Below are positions 46,799 through 57,876 of a stretch of 64,000 bases of DNA, in pieces. The DNA comes from Arenicola marina (lineage: Eukaryota > Annelida > Polychaeta > Arenicolidae). The notes beneath the pieces are model-generated. The model worked only from the letters and a program-made list of their open reading frames with translations, was not told the origin of the DNA and did no database searches. The position numbers were made by a program, and so were the translations under genes. Location of the stretch: contig OZ025252.1 in the NCBI GenBank assembly GCA_964019135.1, positions 9,874,823 to 9,938,822 on the forward strand, written 5' to 3'. Numbering within the stretch: position 1 is the stretch's first letter; each line of letters starts with the position of its first letter.

Positions 46799-46921
46799 GA
46801 CATCTTATATATCTTACAGAAAAAATGTATCCTGAGGGATCAAGTGAGAATCAGAAGCGGTCCCTCAGGCGACTGTCGGCGAGATATCGTCTGGATAAGT
46901 CTGAATGTCACCCTAATGTGA
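46778..46921 (+). CDS. short open frame after the duplication, unrecognised
   Basis: An in-frame ATG at the end of the second 166-bp copy opens MAEEEDILYILQKKCILRDQ and runs 46-48 codons to a stop. The acidic start is reminiscent of short N-terminal exons but has no recognisable domain. It is probably chance. Confidence 0.12.
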   Translation: MIMAEEEDILYILQKKCILRDQVRIRSGPSGDCRRDIVWISLNVTLM

Positions 46922-47413
46922 AATGAAGCAAATAAGGAACGCTGAGAACCGCGACTCACGATATCGAAGCTGAGGTTCGGACTGAATTGTGATGTCAAGA
47001 TTCACTAGGCCTTATGCCAGTAATGGTATTATATACGTGGCATAAATCAGAAACCAAAGGCAAAGCGTGTAGAGCCGCGAGGTGGTTGACGCGAATGTAA
47101 CCAGCGTAACGCTCGGCGATTGTAGAAACATTTTACTGGAGAAAGGTTGGGCCGTCTTTCACAAACTTTCGCCGGTGTACAAGATAAAAGTGTACTGATT
47201 ATAAAAATAATTTTTTTTTTATGCTACATGTTGCGAAACGTTCGCCAGGGGGCCTGAATTTTGCATCTACACGCTTCAGCACAGCGCTGTTTCTATTATC
47301 CTGCCTGCACAATGAAGGTTTTGTCTTCAACGCTATTTTAGGTTTACGTAAACTTCTGAGATTTGACATATTTTGCTTATCAAGCGCGCTTCAAGTAGAG
47401 ATAGGTTCCTCGA
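46799..47413. other. unique spacer, no gene seen
   Basis: Apart from the short frame above, this interval has no supported feature. A 67-codon frame (47221-47424) has no domain. Confidence 0.5.
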
Positions 47414-48990
47414 GTAGGCCTTAAGTGGGGGGGGGGGGGAGGGGGCTGAGCTCTTCGCGTGGGTCTCAAGTGGAGGTAGCTGCTCGAGTGGGGGGGGGGC
47501 TCCTCGAGTGGGGGGGGGGCTCCTGAAGTGGTGGTCGATCCTCGAGTGGGTGGAGCTCGATCCTCGAGTGAGTGGGAGATCCTCGTGTGGGGGGAGATCC
47601 TCAAGGGGGGGGGGGCTTCTCGAGTGGGGGGCTCCGAGTGGGGGGAGATCATCTAGTGTGGGGGGGGGGAATCTTCGAGTGGAGGGATATCCTCGAGGGG
47701 GCGAGATTTTCAAGTGGGGAGGAGATCTTCGAGTGGGGGCAGATCTTCGAGTGGGGGCTGATCTTCGAGGGGGGGGGGCTCCTCGAGTGTGGGGGAGAAC
47801 CTCGAGTGGAGGGGTTTCTTAAGTGGGGGGGGGATCCTCGAGTGAAGGATTTCCTAGAGTGATAGGAGATTTTCAAGTGGGGGGGAGATCCTCGAGTGGT
47901 GGGAGATCCTCGATGGGGGGGAGCTTCTCGAGTGGGGGCAGATCCTCGAGTGAGGGGAGATTATTAAGTGGAGGGGAGATCCTCTAGTGGGCATCAAGTA
48001 GAGGGGAGCTCCTCGAGTGGGGGTAGATCCTCAAGTGGGGGGGGGGAACCTCGAGTAGAGGGGTTTCTCAACTGGGGGGGAAATCCTCGAGTGGAGGGAT
48101 TGCCTCGAGTTGTGGGAGATTTTCAAGTGGGGGGGAGATCCTCGAGTGGTGGGAGATCCTCGATGGGGGGGGAGCTCCTCGAGTGGGGGCAGATCCTCGA
48201 GTGAGGGGAGATTATTAAGTGGAGGGGAGATCCTCTAGTGGGCATCAAGTAGAGGGGAGCTCCTCGAGTGGGGGTAGATCCTCAAGTGGGGGGGGGAGCC
48301 TCGAGTAGAGGGGTTTCTCAACTGGGGGGGAAATCCTCGAGTGGAGGGATTGCCTCGAGTTGTGGGAGATTTTCAATTGGGGGGGGAGATCCTCGAGTGG
48401 TGGGAGATCCTCGATGGGGGGGGAGCTCCTCGAGTGGGGGCAGATCCTCGAGTGAGGGGAGATTATTAAGTGGAGGGGAGATCCTCTAGTGGGCATCAAG
48501 TAGAGGGGAGCTCCTCGAGTGGGGGTAGATCCTCAAGTGGGGGGGGGGGAACCTCGAGTAGAGGGGTTTCTCAACTGGGGGGGAAATCCTCGAGTGGAGG
48601 GATTGCCTCGAGTTGTGGGAGATTTTCAATTGGGGGGGGAGATCCTCGAGTGGTGGGAGATCCTCGAGTGAGGGGATCCTCTAATGGGGAGATCCTCAAG
48701 TGGAGGGGGAGGGAGGGGCACCTCAAGTGAGAGGGAGATCCTCGAGTGAATGGGGGGCTCCTCAACTGAGGGGGAGATCGTCGAGTGGGCATTAAATGGG
48801 GTTGGGGGCTCCTCGAGCGGTCGGAGATCCTTAAGTGGGGGGGGGGCTCCTCGAGTGGGGGGAGCTCCTCTGGTGTGGGGGGGAATTTGAATGGAGGGGG
48901 GCTTATCGAGTGGGGGACTGGCTCCTCGAGTGGGGGGAGCTCTTCTAGTGGGGGGGGGCTTCTCAAGGGGGGGGGGGGGGGGCTCTATAA
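47414..48990 (+). repeat. G-rich minisatellite with 251-bp higher-order period
   Basis: About 1.6 kb is built from imperfect 16-27-bp units of the form GGGGGAGATCCTCGAGTG. A longer block is repeated: GCATCAAGTAGAGGGGAGCT occurs at 47991, 48242 and 48493, exactly 251 bp apart, with the order of sub-units preserved between. Long G-runs make plus-strand G-quadruplexes likely. Frames on both strands (Gly/Ser-rich plus, Pro-rich minus) are by-products of composition. Confidence 0.93.
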
Positions 48991-49348
48991 TATTGAACAA
49001 CGAATTGGGAAAGTGTTCATTGTGCCTATATATATAGCTTTCAGAAAGCCCATTTATTCACGCTTAGTCGCGGAGCCGGCGGCGTATAGCCACGTCATTG
49101 ATCATGAATGAAAGACCGTTTGTGATGTCAATGAGTTTATGGGCTTGTTTTTGTATTGAATTATTAGATTAGATTATTATTAGATCTCAACTCTTATGAA
49201 GTTGTACTTGGTGCGGTGCACGAAGTAGAGAATCATTGGTGCTTGCTGGTCGGTTTCAACTGAAGGTTGTAGTTGTATATACCTATTTTGACGAAGCGCT
49301 ATTTGTTTCCTCCCCGCACGTTATGAGCGGAATTTCTTTAAAGGTAAG

Positions 49349-49447
49349 GAGAATGCCCATGTAACAGTACATTCTTGAAAAAAGAATGTACGAGGCGCAA
49401 GCCGAGTACATATCTTTTCAAGAATGAACTGTTACACGGGTATTCTC
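49349..49447. repeat. 33-bp-arm inverted repeat with internal hairpin
   Basis: GAGAATGCCCATGTAACAGT and onward (49349-49381) pairs with 49415-49447 with about three mismatches. The left arm also holds a perfect 10-bp hairpin, GTACATTCTT with AAGAATGTAC (49367-49391). The inner part reads GAGGCGCAAGCCGAG. This is probably one copy of a dispersed family, since a partial relative lies near 50305. Confidence 0.75.
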
Positions 49448-51096
49448 TGACTTAAAGTACGGTCGGTGAGCCTCACCTGGTGAGTGTAGCGTGAATAAGA
49501 GTTCTTTTAAGATGTACATTGCATCTCTCGCTTCCGAAACCAAATAAAATAGCTCACTGAAGTCGGTCCATATTCTATCTGAGAACCCACGAAATGTATT
49601 GTTGTATCAATGGTAAACTTGAGTCATACGTAAGCTAAGCTGAAACAGTGGTTCGCCCTGACATGGAAGAACGTCGGACGCTGCAGCCGCATGTCAGTTT
49701 AGTTCATCTTCAGATTGCAAGAATGAAGTCGTTTTTCGCATCAAGGCGCGTAGCCTGCTTCGCATGCATTATGTGTCATTATACAGACGATATGGTCATT
49801 TGAATGTGGAATACGCTACAATCGTTCAAATTATTGGATACTAAAAGGATATGATACGCAGCGATGTTGCGAAACAAGTTGTTTGAAACAAGTAACACCC
49901 AGTGCGTTGTTGATGGATAGGATACGCTTTGCAAACTGAGTTTCGTAGGATTCACGAGAAAGAAAACGATTTCTAGTGTGATTATAGGATATAAGGACAT
50001 GTCGGTATGTATTTTGCATATAAACTACATAAGATCTCAAATTCAGTTTCTAAAAGTGGATTTTGTGATCTACGTTTGACTTGATGAGAAATTTGTATCT
50101 GTTTTTGCTGGGGCTTTCCATCGGGCGGCAAGCTTCCAGTTCATCATCCATTGTAGTTGTGACCTGTTTCAGACAAGCTCATTTATTGCTCATGATTGGC
50201 ATTGACTGCGATTGTTGATTTCGTAACAAAGGGATTATTGTTCAATAGAAAAACTGCTTGGTCTCCTTGCATGAGTCAATCGCAATTTATCAGCTCGCTA
50301 AAACAGTACATTCGTGAAAATTAATGTACAGTTTAGACAATAGAATGACGTCATAGCAGTGCTTTAACACGGGTGGAATCACGCCGTGAGGTGCAGTCCG
50401 ACTAAACCCCCCCCCCCACCCCCCCGCCAATCTCACTTGAGGCCCACTCCATTTTGCTACACGGTGTGGCATGCATGTGGATGATTAAAACCTCCTCACA
50501 AATGCTAAGGTAAAGCTAGCCAATAAGAGACCCTTCTGAGTTATCCTACGTATAAGATATCCTTACTGGCACTGGCATTAGGCCTGACCAAGCGTGACAT
50601 CACTCTCGGGGGGGTACTTACATTGCTGGGTTTGAGGGGGTTCCGAAGTAACCCCCCCGCCCCTTTCATCGCTAAAATCTGCTCGGTCGTGTCGTTTTAC
50701 CGCCAGTCCGCTCCTAAGGGCAATTTTTTTGCGGCGCTCTATGAACGCCCATTTTCAGAACCACCCCACCCCCCCCCCCTCCTCCCCGCCCTTTAGAGTT
50801 ATTTTTTTCATCACAAATATCCGCTCGCTCACGCATTAAGAAACCGGAAGAAACCTCCCAGCACCCCCACCCCCACCCCCCTTCCGGGACATCACTATTG
50901 ACACTGAGGTAACAGCTTCGACCTCGTGAGTCGTGTTTGCCAGCGGCCCTTCATTGCTTCAATGTAACTCAGGTTACATATATACTTACCGTCAAACGAC
51001 CTTCCAGACATTATCCTTTATGTAGATAATCAGGGGCGAATCTAGGAGGGTGGGTTTTAGGGGGGTTGTACCCCCCCCCCCCTTTGAAAATGTTTG

Positions 51097-51286
51097 GAGT
51101 CCTTTTTCCTTAATCGTGAGTAAGTATAAAATTGACAATCATAGATGATGGTGGGTACAAGCGAGTACTCATCTCTGAAACGGACAAGAAAGTGTCATGC
51201 TGCTTTGTTTGTCCGACTTGTTTGTTCGACATGACGCACGTACGCGTGGAAAGGCTTTTCTCACTACATGATTGGATTAAAGTTAC
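51097..51286 (+). repeat. dispersed ~190-bp repeat, copy 1
   Basis: It shares TGATGGTGGGTACAAG, ACTCATCTCTGAAACGGACA, AGAAAGTGTCATGCTGCTT and CACATGATTGGAT-type sequence with 52509-52688 in the same orientation. Several indels separate the copies. The family is unknown. Confidence 0.85.
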
Positions 51287-52508
51287 ACACCAATAGGTCG
51301 TGCGTAGAAAAGTATATGCCGTCAAGTAATGCCTAAAATATGGTCGTATATCAGGGTTACATATGGTTACTAATAATTTTTGTCTTTGCATATAAATGTA
51401 CTGTTTCTGTTACTAATGTTTGGCCAGGATAATGCCTGTTCAATTAATCAATGCGGATGTTACGGGTGTGTGGTTTGGTCGACCTCATCACATGCTGATT
51501 CGCAGGGTCTCTAATTTTCGGCGGGTTGCGCTAGGGAAGGGGGTGGGGCGGCGTGTCATACTATGGGCTGTAGCAAAAAATATCGCACGTCAACCTATGT
51601 TCTCCTTGTTTTTAAAAATAAATGTAGATACTTGCTCTATAATTTCCTATCGCCCACATAGTGAAACATGGGTACCGATTTTTCTCTGGCATGGGGTTGA
51701 AAATGTGGGGTTTTCCATTACTTATCATGGGGATGGTTTCTATTGGTGTGTAACCTAAAAGCAACAGTATTATAGGTTTATATTTCTGTGAAGTTCAATT
51801 ATAATTGCAATTGAACGCAATTATTAGGAACCTGAACGACACGAATATACTGTGCACCACTGGTTATTAGGAGTTATGTAAATGAAGGTGGTTTGTCCAG
51901 CCAAATGCCGAAAATTAAATGCATGACGTACCGAAAACCGTACAAACATAAAACGGCCAAAGCGCTTAAACAGAGGTGTATTAGCCTTTTAAAAATGCGA
52001 CTACATAGTGGCCTGACATGACAGAGGAAGACAGTGTCTGATGTCTGATGAATATACGTCATTTGGTGAATGCATTAGCCAAAGAGCTTTGAGCAATATG
52101 AAATGTGGTCAGGCCGGAGCCACTCTTCAGAGCCTGAGCCGCCATTTGCAGTAGTGATTCGAAATGTAGCCAAGCCCAGCGGTGTATGTCTATGTAATAG
52201 CATAAAAATGCATGCAATATCCAGAGAGCTATGAGCGTTTTGGTGTCACGGGTATAAGGTTGCTATTAAGGGTTAATAGGGTTAATTCGTGATTACGACT
52301 CGTCGGAGTGTGCTTGTGAGGAGTGGTGATCTAACAGTGACAAAGCTCGAACAGCTAGTGTGGCACTTGGGGAGTGATTGCTTGGATTGAGCTCAGTCAC
52401 ATTTAGCTCATGTCACGTGAGTGAAGGTCACGCGTAAAAAGAGGCCCCATGTGCTGTGACCCATAGAGACTATAGACCAGGCTCCGGCACTAAGCCCCGC
52501 CCACGCTT

Positions 52509-52688
52509 GAGTCTTTTTTCTTTACTCGTGAGTATGAAATTGATAATCATAGCTGATGGTGGGTACAAGTGAGAAGTACTCATCTCTGAAACGGACAAGA
52601 AAGTGTCATGCTGCTTGTCTGTCCGAGTTGTTTTTCCGACAGAACGCACGTGGAAAACTTATTTTCACCACATGATTGGATAAAAGCA
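52509..52688 (+). repeat. dispersed ~190-bp repeat, copy 2
   Basis: Direct copy of 51097-51286, about 1.4 kb downstream. The intervening sequence shows no other paired ends, so I read the pair as two insertions or a local duplication, not as the ends of one element. Confidence 0.85.
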
Positions 52689-52999
52689 ACAGTGACGTCA
52701 GTGAATGATTAACATTACCCAAGCTTCATCTTCACCGAGCCGGGACAGCATTTTGGTCACCCGAGCTTCATCGTCATTCACCGGATTTCATCACCACGTC
52801 GCATTCATCGTCCAGCCAAGCCAGTCACTCCAGCCACTCCGATTGCCAGCTAAGTAGACTTTAAAGTGATCAATGCTTGTGAACTTGTAATTCAAGGTGC
52901 ATGTGGCCACATCTCCCACCGCTGCCACCAAAGCTGTAGCGTGCCGAGGGTGTATGTGGCAAAATCCCACTGCTGCCACCAAAACTGTAGCGTCCCGCA

Positions 53000-53494
53000 G
53001 GTTAGCTTTGACATCAAAACCCATACACAAGGTGAGGGTTTTTTATTAGACAGATCATCAGTCTGATCAGATGTAACAACACTGTCGCCAACAATTCGTC
53101 GCGGATACGGAGAAAAGTTAACGCAATTAGCCTAAAAGTACCTTTTCGAAATGCTTGTATCTCTATTTAACTCCACGGCATATCTTTGGAATTATAGTCC
53201 GCATATATTTCTCCTCAAACGGAAGTTTCGGTCAACAGATCAAAAGACACCGCCGAGATGACTCCATGATGGCTACGTATCGAAATGCCGAAAAAAATAT
53301 TACCTACCGATAACTCATCATTTTGCATGGGCGATGCCCATGCAGGTCTGCATATGAATCTTAAATATTCATGCTGCGGACTTATTGGTAGGTAATACTT
53401 TTTTTGGCATTTCGTCGAATTGTTGGCGACAGTGTTGTTACATCTGTCTAATCAAAACCCTCACCTTGGTGTATGGGTTTTGATGTCAAAGCTA
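53000..53494. mobile_element. long foldback element, family A, with an asymmetric insert
   Basis: The outer arms 53000-53102 and 53413-53494 share GCTTTGACATCAAAACCCAT, AAGGTGAGGG and ATGTAACAACACTGTCGCCA in inverted orientation. Inner arms 53281-53313 and 53382-53414 (CGAAATGCC, TATTACCTACC) are also inverted. In the right half the inner and outer arms are contiguous, while in the left half about 180 bp separates them. At the centre lies the perfect palindrome GCATGGGC-GAT-GCCCATGC (53325-53343). The left arm also carries the local palindrome GATCATCAGTCTGATC, absent from the right arm. There is no coding capacity. Confidence 0.85.
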
Positions 53495-56400
53495 GCCGCA
53501 GGTGTATGTTTCTGGTGCTGATGACAGAAAGGGGGCCTTTTAAGCCGCGATATTATTAAGCTTATTATGATTTACGATACCTAAAAGACCCCCCACAAAA
53601 AGAGGAGAGAGAAAGAGGTTCGCGGATGTTGCGGTGATAGAGTTAGTAGCAGGACAATCCAAATTTTTTCACATGGGCCTAGAATGCTAATTTTGGTATC
53701 ACCTGAAAGCTTTGCTTATCACAAGTGTTGCGACATTGAGATTACAGCTATACATGGGATATTGCACATTGCAACGTTATATACTACAAGGGTATGGCGC
53801 ACAGAATTGAACAATTTCTGAAAAAGTTGATAATATTGATTCCACCTATGAATTGATGAAATATACTTATTAATAGTGACTTTTGGAGCATTGTAGGAAT
53901 AGGCAAGACAACAGCAACATATTAATAAGCTTTTAGTAAAAAAAAATGTGTGTAGGAAATATCAGGTAACAGTTGAATAAAATAATGTAAAGCCTACCAT
54001 CGTGTTCCTGAATCTCTAACTCTTGGTCTAGCTTACATACTCATAAATGATAATTATAAAAAAACAGTACAACCGACCAATTTATATGTATAAAGTATTA
54101 TGTATAAAACAAATGGCTAGCTTGTTATAATAAGATTTACTATAAGGTAAACTATACGAACAGGGCACTGGTAAGAGAGACTTATATGAACATTTTATGA
54201 TTAACATATTTCATGTATAGTATGAGAGACACTGACATGAAACAAATAGTAGTTTAATTCATGTATAGTATAACAGATACGGGCATGACACAAATAGGAG
54301 TTTAATCCGTATACAAGTGGTCTGCCCTATGATTTATATCTTATAATTAAATACCAATGGCTGGTATATCGATTGCTTATTAGCATGATTAGGGTCAACC
54401 AGTGCAGAATAACCCAATATTTGGATGCCTTTTTAATCAACAAATTATCTCACAATGCCAACACAATTGTGCACTTTTTTTCCAATTTACCTTGAGCGGC
54501 ATAATAATACTACTGTCAGCATACCTCACCCCACCCCACATCTCCTGGATGCCCAACTTCTTGACCAATCGGCGGATCGTGGGGGTCAGGGGGTGCTTAG
54601 GGAGGTTTTAAATAAAATGGTGCACACCTGCAATCATGTTCAAGCCTCTATCCACCCAGTTGTAAGTTTTTGGAGAGCCGATGCCCTTCCCCCAGATGCA
54701 CCCTGTTCAGGAGCAGATTCTATCACTGTCCAGGAGCAGCGGCCTGATGCTGGATAAAAGTCAGTGCCTCCCCCTCCCCCCCCGGTTTCTGCCATATATG
54801 CACTGTAGTCGCGAAATCCAAGCCCCCCCTCCCCCCCCCCCCTACCTCATAAAATCTGGATCCCTGCTGTTGCCCATATCGAATTTACCAATTCTAAATA
54901 CAAATATTAATGTTATAAACTATTTGTGTACATATGTATAGGTATTTGTCTTTAATAGTTATACCCCCACCCCCCAACCACAGCCAGGCACTGTTAAGCC
55001 TAAAGGTGTGGAGAGACAATACATCTTTTAACATGCATGGCCTTGCTTCAGAGATCCTATATGGGCGATAATGAAGGCAGTTACGAGTGTCAAAGAAACC
55101 GAAAGTCAACTTTACTCAGAGGGTTGCTCACTGAAATCTGATAATACGCAGAAATACGGCCCTGCCATTTCAAACAAACATCATAAATATATTATGTGGC
55201 CAGTTGTGTATTTAAAAAATGTTGATTCATGTGCGTATCGTTAATATTTATGGTTTGGAGCGAAACTTGAAGTTTTCGCCTTAACAATTTCACATCAACA
55301 GCTTCACGTTCTGCTTTGATTTCGCGCGATACGACAACATCATTACCTTATTCATCAATGTATGGTGCTACTTCCGGTAATTATGACTTGTAAAAATGAA
55401 AAAAACATCGTAATTTCGGACCTCTGAGCGTTGGGTAAACGGAATCACCTTTTACGCATGTGCGAAAAAGCGAGGGCTTGTCATGCTAGAGTTAGAAGTG
55501 CACTGTCTCCCCAACTCCAACTGACTTTCTGGCTGCAATGCAGGTCCTTTCATACCCCCATCCCAGGGACGCGGACTCTAAATTGACTAATGAGCGATAA
55601 TGAAAAAACTGTACTTCAACACTTAGAAACGGGGTCAAAATACTCATCATTATCCTTCAAACTACTGGGGAATCTTGCTAAACAACTTGCATAAAAGGAT
55701 ACATAAACTATTCATGAATATATTGGCGACAAATACTCGAATCCTCTAAATATTCTAAATCCCGAACTTGCTCCTACTTTCCTGTCCTGGTGGATGTTTA
55801 CAACCCAATCTCCCATGCGCCTCTGCCGAGCAACCGTTCTACTTCTCCTTACCTTTCCGCTAATTCCTCTATCCAAATTCGCTACACTACCCCCCACGCG
55901 CCCCCCCCCCCCCCCCCACCTACCCACCCCGGTCAGTCTAAAACTTAAAGGCGTTACTAAAATATACAACCGGCCTCAAATTTACACATCTCACCGCAGT
56001 TTCGATATAAACGCGTTAAAAGACAGGCAGATTGGGTCAATCTCCTTAATTATCTATGAACAACATATGTTAAAAAAAACTTTCAACCGCGGTTCACAAA
56101 CAGATGTCTTATATTCTTAGCTTCCCGAGTCTTGATGCACAATACATCTCACGCGCTTCCAACATATCACAGGGCAACCTTCGCGAGTGCGACACGTACA
56201 TGAAACATCCTTATTAAACGATAAGCGCGATACAAAAGTAGAAATATCCGCTCAAACTTCCTGAGTTTGCCTCACAGGTCTTAAAAACTTACACGCGCTG
56301 TTATCAAGTCACACATATAACATTTAAGCTTACCGCGTTTTACAATCCATCATACAGTGGCATCTTTACAGTTAACTAAATTACAGTTCACCTAATTACG

Positions 56401-56893
56401 CGAATTACTTCTCTTCATTACCCATAGCATTGAAACATACACATAATACACATCGAGACGTCCGGTGTCCATGGCAGTCTTGGCGTCCGTCACAGCGGCA
56501 TCGCCCCGGCGAAGGTGGGGTCTTCCTGTTCCGGTTGTCCCGCAGCCAACCCCGTATAATTCTTCTCTTGCCGCTCCGGTCTTCGCCAACGGCATTCTTC
56601 TCGGGGGCTGATTGGCTACCTTGATCCGGCGAAAACTGGCCATGACTTGCATGCGACATCTCAGGTGTTGCTTGTGACATCTCGCTAACAGGCCACACCG
56701 TCGTCACCACAGCCCTCTATGCTGTTGACTGCATAGCTTCCACCGGAGTCTGCATGGCCCAGCTGCTGCTCTGTCTCGACCATGCTTTTCTGCTATACTG
56801 TATTGTGATCTTCCCAGAAGTGAGATAATCCTACTTAATTCACACTATCAACAACTCTGTCTTGGCTTGTCTTCCTTTTCTTCTTCAGGGCTG
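53495..56893. other. 3.4 kb without a secure gene
   Basis: AT-rich to about 54.4 kb, with a two-copy ~56-bp direct repeat near 54211-54305. Poly-C tracts occur near 54770, 54825 and 55898. Frames at 54455-54757, 55712-55969 and 55794-56120 span these tracts and have no domain. The GC-rich interval 56405-56710 has two overlapping minus frames of 86 and 101 codons, the longer starting MVTTVWPVSEMSQATPEMSH, which I cannot identify. Confidence 0.45.
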
Positions 56894-56972
56894 GATAGTG
56901 TTATAAAAACACTATCCCACCGTAGACGCGAGTGCCTATTCCACCACGGGGTGGAATAGGCACTCGCGTCTA
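56894..56972. repeat. two adjacent perfect hairpins
   Basis: GATAGTGTT and AACACTATC (56894-56916, 5-bp loop) are followed by a perfect 23-bp stem at 56923-56945 and 56950-56972 with a 4-base loop, ACGG. The stem begins TAGACGCGAGTGCCTATT. A stem without mismatches implies a recent origin or conversion between the arms. Confidence 0.9.
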
Positions 56973-57071
56973 TATCCGACCGCTGCCACCAAAACTTGGA
57001 TGTGTCTTGATGTTAGCCCTGACGCATGACCCTCACGACCTCAACCCTAACGGGGGTGTAAGGGCCATGCC

Positions 57072-57676
57072 ATACACATGGTCAAAAAAGTACCATTGCA
57101 TCACCCAGCTCGCTTCGATGAATGATTGTCGATTATGACGACGAACCTATCTCTCTTAATTGCTTCGACCCTCTTCTTTAGACATTACTTGGACCATAGG
57201 ATGCATTAATTTTAAAGTTTGCTCTCTACTTCTTGCACATCAATGATATTTTCGTCGGTCGTTAACGGTTTCCCTCTGTGCCGCTTTAATTTTCTAGGCG
57301 GTTGCCGCGGCTCGTTTGTTGACATCAGGCAATACACCCGACAGCTTCCGCATGGCGGCGCCACTAATTCTCGTTGTGTGTCTATAGTCGTGCGTGCGTT
57401 TTTGACGCAACTAGCGGCGCCGCCATGCGGATGATGTCTGTTATATTGCCTGGTCAAATTTGAAGCGTCAGAGTTAAGCCGTTAACAACCGATGAAAATA
57501 TCATTCATGTGCAAGTAATAGAGAGCACACTTTAAAATGAATGCATCCTAGGGTCCAAGTAATGTGTAAAGAAGGGGGTCGAGGCGAGTTAGAGAGGTAG
57601 GCTCGTTGTCATAATCGACAATCATTCATCGAAGTGAGCTTGGTTATGCATTACTACTTTTTTAACCATGTGTATT
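57072..57676. mobile_element. 605-bp nested foldback element, family A relative
   Basis: Outer arms of ~197 bp (57072-57268 and 57479-57676) match in inverted orientation through ATACACATGGT, TTCGATGAATGATTGTCGAT, ATTACTTGGACC and ATGATATTTTC. Inner arms 57326-57367 and 57410-57453 share CAGGCAATA and CCGCATGGCGGCGCC. Flanking phrases GCTGCCACCAAAACT (near 56980) and GATGTCAAAGCTAG (near 57733) also flank the foldback at 53.0 kb, so the two belong to one family. The short minus and plus frames across it are symmetrical by-products. Confidence 0.88.
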
Positions 57677-57876
57677 GCTTGACCCCTCTGCCTATCAGCT
57701 TGTTGTCAGAAGGGTCAAGTTCACTGGGCTATCTTGATGTCAAAGCTAGTGGGTGTGAGCCCTATTTAAGGTAGGTTGCTCGCTGTTGGCTCCAGTTTAT
57801 GTGAATTACCCGTTGTATGCCATATTTACAGTCTATAGCGTTGAAATAGCGAGTTCCTAGTTCGCGTATACGCGCG

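Larger units (their letters stand above)
48991..52999. other. 4 kb without a secure gene; dispersed repeats
   Basis: It contains a hairpin-bearing repeat (49349-49447), a related fragment near 50305 (CAGTACATTCGTGAAAATTA), several poly-C/poly-G tracts (50407, 50766, 50866, 51071), a CAGGGGCGAATCTAGGAGGG transposon-end-like sequence near 51031, and two copies of a ~190-bp repeat. The 112-codon frame at 51420-51758 has no recognisable domain. Confidence 0.5.

Noticed and set aside
47333-49000. Pro-rich minus and Gly/Ser-rich plus frames
   Set aside because: They come from G-run repeats read on the two strands and contain no domain.
51097-52688. The two ~190-bp direct repeats as the ends of one LTR element
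   Set aside because: They lack terminal signatures, the interior has no retroelement sequence, and they differ by several indels.
54455-54941. Frames of 69-100 codons around 54.4-54.9 kb
   Set aside because: They cross poly-C tracts, overlap each other in different frames and show no domain.
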